Assembly: GCA_963678705.1 (NCBI GenBank) | Contig: OY783209.1 | Span: 9,858,001 to 9,922,000, forward strand | DNA length: 64,000 nucleotides | Source of the DNA: Panorpa germanica | Lineage: Eukaryota > Arthropoda > Insecta > Mecoptera > Panorpidae | Direction of reading: 5' to 3' | In this document: piece by piece, positions 46,261 to 56,594 of the stretch | Position numbering within the stretch: the first letter of the stretch is position 1 | Layout: each line of letters opens with the position of its first letter | Program-made: the position numbers and the translations under genes | The notes under the pieces: model-generated | What the model saw: the letters and a program-made list of their open reading frames with translations, nothing else | What the model was told of the DNA's origin: nothing | The model's database searches: none

Positions 46261-46804
46261 ATATGGCCACCTTTAGTTTTGAATCTCATAAAAAAACTAC
46301 TGCATTTTTTTATGTTTTATGGCGATTGTTGTATACTAAAAACACGTACAAATCTTACGTAATATACATTATACCATTTTTTATTTAGGAAAAGACAATA
46401 TTAATGGTTAAAGTTAAAATTTCAATTTTTGAGGTTAGAAATAATATGACAATGTTCCATATATAAATGAAAATGGCGTCATATTTCACATTTATTGATC
46501 AACTTTAATCAGAAATACTGTCTATTTTTTAATAAGAAATGGTATAAGGTATATTACGAAGGATTTGTACATGTTTTTACTATATTAAAAGCACCAGAAA
46601 ATATACGAAAGTGCAATAGTTTTTTTATAAAATTCAAAACAAAAGGTGTAGCTATATCGAATAATTATCGATCATTTGTTTATTCTCAAACTATTTAGAC
46701 CAGAGATTCAAAACTTTCTTTTTCATTTATGTCTGTTATCTCTTATTTTTTATGTATCCATTTCAATTATTTCAATAATGATTTTTTTTATCGTTCGCTA
46801 TTCT

Positions 46805-47501
46805 TAAGGCCTGTCTCAGTAAGGGACCGTATTTAAGCGTCGGCGTATTCGGACGTAAATCGGCGGATTGGAGTAGCTATAAAGGAAACCGCTTATGTGT
46901 GTCACAATACATGTTTATACTAATTTATTTATCTATATTTATGATACAGTATTCTGTTGATGTTACGTCATAAATCTGGGTAATAAGATAAGGGTATATT
47001 ATCTTATTATGTTATTAGTTTTTAGAATTGTTATTGTTTTATTAGCCTCTCAGATAACTAACTTGTGAACTGTAGGGGTGTATTGGAGTTCTTTAGCACT
47101 AATATAATTTATTATGAGAGCAAACTTTAACTTTAATTTTTATCGATACACTACTGGTATACGATGGTACGCTATGTCGCGATAGAGGCGAAAAGACCCG
47201 TATAGCAGCGAAAGAAGAAGCGTTGTTAGGTATCCCCTCCAGTCTAGGCGGCTGTTTGTATTTACAAAGGTTTTTATAGTATATCGTTGTAATAGTAGTA
47301 ACGCTTGGATAAAATTCGCCTTTATACGCTTCTACTGTGCGAGGTAGTGCCTCCCGTATTCGGACGGCTTTGTAGCGTGCAGTCTGAGAGCTCCAGAGCG
47401 ATCTCATTACATTTACATGGTTCGGATAGGTAAAGCGTAGTAGCCCGTATACGTCCGGCAGAAATTCGCTTAAATACGGTCCCATACTGAGACAGACCTA
47501 A
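46805..47501. mobile_element. 691-bp PIF/Harbinger-type MITE with TAA duplication
   Basis: The element spans 46808-47498. Ends: GGCCTGTCTCAGTAAGGGAC against inverted GGTCTGTCTCAGTATGGGAC, continuing to a terminal repeat of about 32 bp with 2 mismatches. It is flanked by TAA (46805-46807 and 47499-47501), the 3-bp duplication of PIF/Harbinger. The interior is GC-richer with subterminal GTATTCGGACG-like motifs. A 128-codon minus-strand frame inside has no transposase motif. Confidence 0.85.
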
Positions 47502-47580
47502 TAATCGTGTTTACGCTAGAACGTTTAAATAATTGTTTATCGATAAATAATTAATTAAACGTTTAAGATGCAATCGTTTA

Positions 47581-47642
47581 AGAAATTTAAGATGCAAACA
47601 TGCAATAATGATCATTATTGCATGTTTGCATCTTAAATTTCT
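47581..47642. repeat. Perfect 62-bp palindrome
   Basis: The 31 bases at 47581-47611 are followed without spacer by their exact reverse complement at 47612-47642, centred on ATGATCAT. Just upstream (47530-47575) are smaller inverted repeats around TTTATCGATAAA and a partial TTTAAGATGCAA repeat of the same unit. Confidence 0.95.
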
Positions 47643-48569
47643 ATAGAATAGATATTAAAAATAATTTATTACTATTTTAATTGATATATAACATTATAAT
47701 TGTTGCATAAAAACTTTATTGATGGAAATGTAAATATATATTGAAAGCCAATTTTTTTATATAATCTTACATATTATTATAAATAATAACGTAAAAGATA
47801 TGCTTCTTTCATTATACGTAAATGTGTTTAGCGGGTTATTTGAAAAAACATTTTTTTTTAATGAAAACCGGTTTTTTTTAAATCTATTTCTAAGCATGCA
47901 TCAAACTAAAATTTTGTCTAAGCTAAAACACATTTTCGTTATTTTATGATTTACAAGGCATTAGAACAGCACGCTTAATGTAATAATAAATCGTTAAAAT
48001 ACCGGCCCCTTCATATAGGTCACCATTATATCATTGAAAATTATAATTCAAATATTATGCAGCGAAATTCATTCAAATTATCATTGTAATTTATACCCCA
48101 AGCAAGTGCCTTTGTTCGCATTCTGTAGTTGACCATGAGATATCAAACAACCTCAGACAGCGCTCGACGGTCTTGGGAACGGACGTAAGGAAGTTGATGG
48201 TCAAATGCGTTTCCTGTTATTCATCAATTATCTAAATGTAGTCTAATTATAGTCGTAGATCGTTTGCTTAGGTATTAGACGTTTCTAATACAATTGCACC
48301 GCACCTTTAGAACTACTAAGAACTAGTTCAGCACCATGAAGTATTGTATGTAAACAAGAGTTACTAGTGTTGCGTTTTATTATTTAAAGGCGCACTAAAC
48401 TGTAAAATATATCGCCTACTTTAATTTAATTCACAGTAGATTATTCTAAGGTAAAAGTGGAGGTTATATAATTTAAATTTAAATTAAAACAGCAGCTGAG
48501 AATGATACTTCAAGCATAAGTTTGAGAATCGTAATATAGATTTTAAATTAAGGGCAAAATGTTATATTA
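47643..48569. other. Candidate intron, no gene recognised
   Basis: AT-rich. A segment at 48395-48500 has weak similarity to 10440-10510, suggesting another old repeat. Confidence 0.4.
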
Positions 48570-48782
48570 TAGTCCAAATCACGATAGTTCGGCGGCAACT
48601 ATACTTAAAAGAGGTTATAAGAGCGGTATAAATCTATAATACGATGATGAATTTTATCTTATTCGTTTCTACATACATTATAGAAAAATAAGTGAGTCAG
48701 TGCTTTTTAGTTATATCGGCAGTTTATACCCCACATCTTGTTTTTAGTATGAGTCGCCGCCGAACTCTCGTAATTTGAACTA
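48570..48782. mobile_element. 213-bp MITE with TA target duplication (copy 2)
   Basis: Reverse-orientation copy of 5705-5918 with the same inverted ends, flanked by TA at 48568-48569 and 48783-48784. Confidence 0.75.
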
Positions 48783-49656
48783 TAACTAACTATTTCTATT
48801 CTTAGTATTTGTGTGTGCCTTTTATTTACTTTCCCATTCATTTCATATCAGACTGAGCCACACCGAAGCGTGTGTGAGATTAGTTAGTACAATATAAAAA
48901 TTATATAACTGTAAATTGACAATTCATATGCAAATTTAAAAGTAACTGCAATTTAAATTGAAGCAATTGTCTGCAAGTTAGTAAGTGAGATGGTAATCAT
49001 TCATAAGTACCGGCACTTAAGTACTTGAAATAATCTGAAGAGGCTTATCTAATAAATAATTTATAGTAATAGTTTTATTAATAGCGTTACTTAATGGCTT
49101 TACTTAAGTGTGGATAATAGGTTTGTTGTTATTTACATTTATGTTTATCCGGTGTTGACAACTTGTGCATGAGGGCTACTAAATAGAACTGTGACGTTTG
49201 ACATATGGTAGGGTGTATAAACCATATGTAGGTTTTGAGACAACTTTAGGGTGTCAATATACAAGTATTTACAGACTTACAGCTGGGTATCTCGAATTCC
49301 GAGATTCTTACCTAATTTAAGCTTAAATGACTTAAGGACCAATAGTGAAATATTAGATGTGGTTAAAACTTTTCCTGTTAATACTTAATTTTTGTTAAAT
49401 GATTCAAAATTAATTAGTGAATTATATAAATATTTAGAAATTTGTAAAATAGAATGTTTGATGGTGGCTATGACGAATAAAAGTCAATGCAAATAAATAA
49501 ATAAATAAAAATAATAATAATAATGGTCATCTTGGAAATTTTGGAAGTCGTAACACAATTCTGCGAAATAATTTTATTAATGTATATAACTTTAACTTTA
49601 TATATAAACTTCTAATCATCAATGATACTATTAATAGCTTCGTTTTGTTACAGATC
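48783..49656. other. Candidate intron, no gene recognised
   Basis: AT-rich sequence up to the acceptor TTGTTACAG at 49645-49653. Confidence 0.4.
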
Positions 49657-52600
49657 ATGAAGCCGCTATTCGCGCTTCTCGTGTTATCTGTGGCCGTACT
49701 CATCAGCGACGTGAGCGCCTACTCAAGTAAGTAATAACAGTAGGTTAAGATTACAAAGGTCAGGCTAATCTAACGAAGGTCAACAACTATAAATGGTTTT
49801 AATCTAATAATATTATTCAACAATTAAACAAATACGCATTATTTCAAAGATATTTTATTATTCCGCAAAACAGAAAACACTGATGTAACCTTACTTTTAT
49901 GTCACATATTACTTCAGCAAAATCTAGTAATATTTCATCTAAAAAGGTCTTATTTTATTGCCAACATTAAAGTTCTGCTGGTTTAGTTTTAGTAATATAC
50001 TACCACAAGCTGAAATTTACATTTAAGGTTAAAACATATAATTAATAAACTAACTTATAATACTTAACCTTACTTCTAATGGGCTTGTGTCCTATGTCCT
50101 AATTTCTATAAAAGTGTACTATATATTGATAAAGTGGGTTACTAGAACCTCAAATGTTCAATTATTTTTTAATAACTCCTTATATGTTAAGAGATATTAA
50201 CAGTTAAAAAAGTCATTTTGTCTCTTTGATTATTAAAGGGATTCAACGTTGTACACATTCCAAGTGCATGTGACATCACAATCCATGTGTAAGGTTACCA
50301 ACCTTACAGCTCATAAATCTCTGCTATATGTATTTATATATCAAAATATCAAATATTATTTACAGCTATTTCAAGGAACAATAAAATTCCAATATTATGT
50401 CTGCCGTAACAGGGTTAAATAAAATAAAAACTTATTATTCTTTGACTTGACTTGATTATTTCGACTACCAACAGCTACAAAACATTACCACAGCACTGAC
50501 CTACTCAACAAATAACTGACGTTAAAATGCATTTCAAATCATACAAATATGGCCGACCATCTCTAGCGCTAAAACTACAATTCAAACTTTTAATTGCTAT
50601 ATCTCCGTCAATATTTAGATATTTAATAAAATAGACACGCCAATACACATTTATTACCATCAATTTCAATCAACAATTGAAAAATCGACCACTAAAAATT
50701 GAGGACACAAGCCCATTTGGATCCTACAGCGGACACTCTCTCGATATGCACTCAATTTTAGAAACTTTCATTTATTTGCATGTACATTTTGTGTATCTTG
50801 CAATCTGTAAAGACAGACATTCAGATAGCTATTGGTTTAAAAATGTTTCATTCGAAATCACTCCTCCTCTATTTTACCTAACTCTATATATAACTCATCA
50901 TTACTATATTCTATTTTTAGAATATGGAAGAACTTGCAAAGACATAGGATGTACTCCAAGCGAAGAATGTGTCATCGTGGAAGATCGCTGTAGCTATGGC
51001 CAAACAGATTCTTGTGGAAGTTACCCCACTTGCCGACGAAAGACCTCAAGCTGTAAGTTATACCTGTTAAGGGGAAAAACAACCCATTTAATCAAAGTAA
51101 TATGGTTGATAGAAGAAAAACTTCAAAAAAGAAACTCAATTCATGGCCTTATATCGTGTCCGATAGTTCTAATTTTTGAATAAGTTGAGTGCGATTCTGG
51201 TCGCCATTTTTTCAAGATGGCGTCGGATTAAGACATATCCAAGAATTAGATGTAAGGTAGTACCTTTTTATTTGCTCCAGCTGCTTTAATTTGCAGCATA
51301 GCCAGTACGTCAATTTTTTTCTAAATTTCATATTTATTTACACATAAAGGCTCCTATTTTCCAACGCCACCTGGGCTGTACTATCTATAGTTTCAAAAAT
51401 CGTTTAAAGCAGATACATTTCCATAATTCATCTTCCAGCTTCTTCTCAACCAGCGCAACCATCTTCTGGTACTGACGATACTAGACAAACGGTACGTACT
51501 AAACCTGCAGCAACTACATACACTGGCACTAACATGGGGGGAGGTTCTGCTCCAGCATACAACAGTGGAGGATACCAAGGTGGTTATCAAGGCACAACAG
51601 GTACTGGAGGAAGCTACCCTGCCGGAACACATCAAGGTGGTGGAGGATATCAAGGTGGTGCAGGATATCAAGGTGGTGGAGGTTACCAACAACCTGGCTA
51701 CCAGCAACCTGGAGGAGGATATCAATCAGGGGGTGGAGGATACTCCGGGGGAAGCAGTTATGGAGGATCTCAACCTAGCAGTGGATCTACAGGTTCTGGT
51801 TCTGGTTCCGGATTGAATTTCAACAGTTTGTTAAATCAAATTAATGGTGGAGGTGGTCTAGGAAATCTACTTACTGGATTGACTGCAGGAGGAAGTTCTA
51901 AATCAGGACATCCTAGTTCTACGGGTAAGATATTTATATTTGGCAACAGCATGGGTAATCTCAATCATTGGTAAACTCCACATATCAATAAGTAAAATAC
52001 CACCTTCAACGTATCGAAGGTATACATTTATATTACATTTTTTTTATTAATATAAAAATGTTACATACAAAATTTCATGTTAAAATTTAATCAAAATTTT
52101 AAGTTAGTCATATCAGTTTGGATAGCTCAGAGTTCTAGTCTTGCCCTACACATATCAAAACTCTACTAAATACATTCTATCATTTTCAGCATATCATCAG
52201 CCAATGGGATTCATACGCATGGCAGTTATTTTAACAATGCTGTACAAATTATTACTGTAAAAAGTACTTATAATTCAAAGATGCATTACACCCCAGTGCA
52301 GCTAGATTCATAAACGTAACATTTTACCCAAATACTGAAATTATTAACACAATTTTTTTTATTTTAAGATTATATAAAACCTTTTTACAAAACAGGGAAT
52401 ATCAGTTATATAAAATTATCGACGAAAACTGTTAAAAATTATTGTAATATTATGTACAAATGATTATAAGTAGATTGTAGAATATTTAGCAGAAACTTTT
52501 AAATAGAGTACTTTGTACTACAGAATTAATTTGAATTAAATGTTCTACCACAGCTGATTTTGAATCAAAAGTATTAATAATATATATATACAAAAATATA

Positions 52601-54191
52601 TATGTATGTAGCTTAAGATATCATAAATTTTGTGATGAATAGTATTTTTATTTTTAGATACTAACAAGTTAAGTATACTTATATTTAAAGACAGGAATGA
52701 CACCTTTGTACAGATAAAAATATATGAAATTGAATATATGGCTGTATTATATTTTTGTTTAAATATATAAAATGTAAATATAATCATAATTCAAGAGTTT
52801 CATTTTTATTGTTTCTAATTTATGTTTCTTCAATCTCAGCTGTATTTAACATTTATTTCTATGTATTCTTTTTATTAATATCTACTCTTTTTAATAACAT
52901 TTTCATTAATATTTATATAATTACTTTGGCATTGAATTATATAATTCAAGTGAAAGTAAACAGGTTCAAGTTAAAACATAAATTATTCTAACAAATTAAA
53001 TATTATCAAAGTATCAAACCAAACTAAAGCAGTAATCTTTTTTATGAATTTAAATAGAGGTGAAAACAATATTTCGCAGCTTATAAATGTATATATTTTT
53101 ACAGCCTCTGGAGGTACTTTAACATCACTTCTTGGAAATTTAGCAGGCGGAGGAAGTCATGGCGGCTCTCAAGCAGGACATGCATTGACATCAATTTTAG
53201 GAAACTTTGCTGGTGGTGGAGGTAGTGGTGGTTCAACATCTGGAGGAGGTTCATCATTATCTTCTATTTTGGGATCATTTGGAAATAAAGGAAGTAAATC
53301 TACTTCTGATTCTGCAGCATCTGGTTCCCAAGGTTTAGGTTCTCTTTTAGGAAGTCTAGCAACTGGAGGAAGCAGTCCGTCATCTGGAAGTAGTTCAGGA
53401 AGTACTGGATTGAGCTCTATTTTTAACAGCATTTCATCTGGAAGCGGAGGTCAAGGACTTAACTTGGGATCTTTATTAGGTACTTATTTTGTAAGATTAA
53501 ATAAACCGGTTTAATACGATCGATAAAATAGTTTTCTAATTGTTGAATATACTCTCAATAATTAAAGCCATAAATATGGTCTATTTACTCTGACGGCTCA
53601 CAGAAACCGTAGTCAAGAATCACACCTTTGCAATTTCGGTTGCCGCTAAACAGGAGTATACTTTTACACCAGATGGTATAAAAGCTCATTCATTTTACAG
53701 GATCTATTACAAGCGGTGGTGGTACTCGTCCAGTTCAAAGAAATGATCCTCCACCTCAGCGACCCAAGTCACATGAAGGAGGAACTTACCGAACACAAGG
53801 AGGTGGTTATCCAACACAAGGTGGTGGATATCATGCACCTCAACCAGGAGGTTATACACCACAAGGAGGGACCTATGGTCAACAAGGTGGTTACGGTGGT
53901 GGTTATGCTCCCCAACAAGGTGGCGGATATTCTGGATATCAAGGACAAGCCTATCCAGGAGCTGCACAACCAGGTTATAATCCTGCTGGTTATAACCCTG
54001 GTGGATATAATCCTGGATATAACCAAAATGGACAGCAGGTTCCTGCATCGTCTAATTTATACCCTAGCTTAAACAGCGCTCCAGCTACTAGTCAATCAAG
54101 ATCTACTTTGAACAGCAGACCAGCGTCAACGCAAACACAATCTTCAACAAGACCTAAATATGGCTGGAATGTTTCCTCAACAGCAGTGTAG
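49657..54191 (+). CDS. Secreted Cys- and Gly-rich repeat protein, long isoform
   Basis: Exons 49657-49726, 50921-51052, 51439-51924, 53105-53479 and 53701-54191 join to 517 residues. All introns are GT-AG and phase 1. Residues 1-22 (MKPLFALLVLSVAVLISDVSA) form a clear signal peptide. A six-cysteine module follows (RTCKDIGC, EECVIVEDRC, DSCGSYPTC), probably disulfide-bonded. The rest is low complexity: GGYQGG/GGGYQQPGGY repeats in exon 3, SLLGNLAGGG/SSILGSFG repeats in exon 4, and GGYxPQGGGY then GYNPGGYNPG repeats in exon 5, ending KYGWNVSSTAV. This resembles extracellular structural proteins such as silk, cuticle or egg-coat glycine-rich proteins, but I cannot name a family. AATAAA signals follow at 54565. 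Exon 4 could be skipped without breaking the frame. Confidence 0.8.
50078..50717 (+). mobile_element. Non-autonomous TIR element, AATGGGCTTGTGTCCT family (copy 2)
   Basis: 640 bp with the same perfect 16-bp inverted ends as 15250-15764. It lies in the intron between the first two coding exons of the Cys/Gly-rich gene, ending about 200 bp before the acceptor of the Cys-module exon. It has a TGCCGTAACAGGG-type segment absent from copy 1. Confidence 0.8.
52190..52260 (+). CDS. Alternative terminal exon of the Cys/Gly-rich gene (short isoform)
   Basis: Acceptor CATTTTCAG ends at 52189 and the reading phase is 1, compatible with the donor at 51924. It encodes AYHQPMGFIRMAVILTMLYK plus three Leu and a TAA stop. 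Joined to exons 1-3 it gives 252 residues ending in a hydrophobic segment right at the C-terminus, with no cytoplasmic tail. That is the layout of a GPI-attachment signal or a tail anchor. The long isoform skips this exon and continues at 53105. Choice between the two ends would switch the product from membrane-attached to secreted. Confidence 0.65.
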
Positions 54192-56594
54192 CGTTGATGT
54201 TTTAATCCCTATTGCCTTCTAATTTCTATTATCACTATCGCTGAAGGGAATTCATTTCCAAATGTTTTTGTGATGTAAAAAATAATGTGGAATAATCATT
54301 TGATAGACTTTAAAGTAACTCAATATTTGTTTAATTATTAATGTTCTCATATAATCACAATATTTCTTCATTATTCTGTGACACTAATAAATGCTCACAG
54401 AAATTCTTCTCCTTGCCATAATATTTAAACTCTTCGAATTATTTATTGACTCTTAATAGCAGAAACCGCAAACATCCTAATACTTTATTAATACTCTTAA
54501 ATAATATATAAACAGTGCCTCGTATTGTAAATGTTTCCAAATCAAAATTTCATAAGATTTATTCAATAAATATATTTTATTTATATACTTTTTTTATTGA
54601 TTCTGCTGTAAGAGTGTACTCTAAATATAATCTCACATCTTTTTATATATAGTTCTACAAGAATCTATACTGGGTGTAAGTTGTTACCCAGTATACATTT
54701 TGGAGTCACTTTGACATCATATTGAAGATGTGTCATTAAAGAGTTCATTTATAGTTCAGTTTCTCACATTTTTTCATATAAAATGTCTACTTTATCGGCT
54801 AGAAATGGCGAAATTACTCCACCTGTCGGAATACAAATGAAGATAAAGTTGATGCGAACTATAATTGAAGTGAAATAGTGATAGAAACGTCACTAAATAG
54901 GGCACTTCACCAAATTGTTTACTGGGTACTCAGCTCAAATAAATTTACCGCCAGCAATGTCAATTATTTCAAAGACGGCCCTGCCTCGCAATAAACGATG
55001 GGATTGGAAACCATAACTTAATTTCTATAAAACTACTACACATCAAATGTCCAATTATGTTTTAATATCTTTCTTACATTTCAGGAGATGTTAACAATTA
55101 AAATAGTCATTTTGTCTCTTTTACAATTAAAAGGGTTCAACGTTATATAAAATTCTAATGCATTGTATGTCACGTGCGATGATATGACATCTCCTTTATA
55201 CAGCAAAAAAGCATACTAGTGTGTATGCGGTTATGAAAAAGAAAAATAATCTTGACTAATTATATCTTATATGACGGAGAGCTAAAACAAGGCAAAACTG
55301 AAATTCAAATTTGAAATAGGTGAATTTGAATATTTAAAACAAGTAAAAAAGTCAATACATATATATTAATCTTTATTTCAATCTAAATAACAACACCTTA
55401 GTTCACAAGCCCTTTTAAAACTTGTACAATATATTGACAGCTTTATTCCATTTGAACCCTGTATGATCAGACATATTATATATATATTTCATAACAAGCA
55501 ACATTAAATGGTAATTCATCAGTATCTCAACGATAGTTTAAGAAAACAGGGAATGTGTGTGTATGTGTGGAAATGCTTAAAGTCCGGTTCCAGGTTTGGG
55601 TTCTAGATTATAAAATGCGTTTTGAAGTATAGTTGAGCACAATGCAATTATCGTATAATCTGCTGAAATTTAATATCGATATATGAGCTCCGGCTTAATC
55701 CTTAGGCATATTAGGCTGACTCTTCACCTAAGATTCTAGTCTGACGTAAAAGGTACTCCGAACTGAAATTATGGGTGTTAAAAATGGATTTAGAAAATTG
55801 GTGGCTTAAATGCTCTATGATCGTTTTGTAGTATTGTGCTTTCATTAAAATAAATAAATATTCAATAAAATTACATTTTAATAACAATAATATTCTTATT
55901 ATTGATAATTTGGAACATAACAAGAAACTAGTCATTCTACTTTAATTTAACGGTATTATATATTTAAAAATTATATTACCCACTTAAAATTATGTGTTAC
56001 TACACTGAAGTAATACAAATATTAGTTTTTGTAACTTTCGTCACTTTAAAGCACACATAAAACTTTGTTATGTCCCTCTAAAACGAAAAGAAAAGTTACT
56101 AAAAACTAACTTAACGTTACGTTTTGTGTTCTGTTACATTTTCAATACTGTTACATCATAATACTTTTACAAATATCATCATTTATTGTATTGTGTAAGC
56201 TTTATTAACTTCAGAAAACGTAAATTTATATGGAAAGATAATTTTTGGTATATAACCTTACATTATATCAAACTAAAAAATATTCTGTAACAGGAAAACT
56301 TTTTATTGTCAAATAAACCTTCAATATATATAACTGTGCTTAGCGGGATAGTTATTCAAAGTAATTTTATGTTTTCAATTTTAGAACCAAGTAATTCAAT
56401 TGTTAGGAGTGAAGCTTTTTACAATTATTGTTTTTTCAAGGATTCAAGGATTCCTAGAGAGATAATTATAGAATGATTAGAATATTTATGTCTACTCAGC
56501 AGACAGCGAAAGAAATAGACCTATATTTATTTAGAACAAACTTATTTTTTATAAGTTATTATTTTTTCACATAGTATTTGCTTGAGCTTTGTGA
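54192..56594. other. 3' UTR of the Gly-rich gene, then intergenic
   Basis: Polyadenylation signal AATAAA at 54565-54570. A partial copy of the TTGTGTCCT repeat family is at about 55010-55230. The rest is AT-rich with no gene seen. Confidence 0.5.

Noticed and set aside
47099-47485. 128-codon frame inside the Harbinger-type MITE
   Set aside because: No DDE or helix-turn-helix motif; it overlaps the terminal repeat and is best explained by GC-richer non-coding DNA.
51393-51725. Minus-strand frames opposite the Gly-rich exons (also 53169-53432 and 53707-54048)
   Set aside because: Shadows of a repetitive Gly/Gln/Tyr coding sequence; the plus-strand frame has signal peptide, splice sites and phase agreement.
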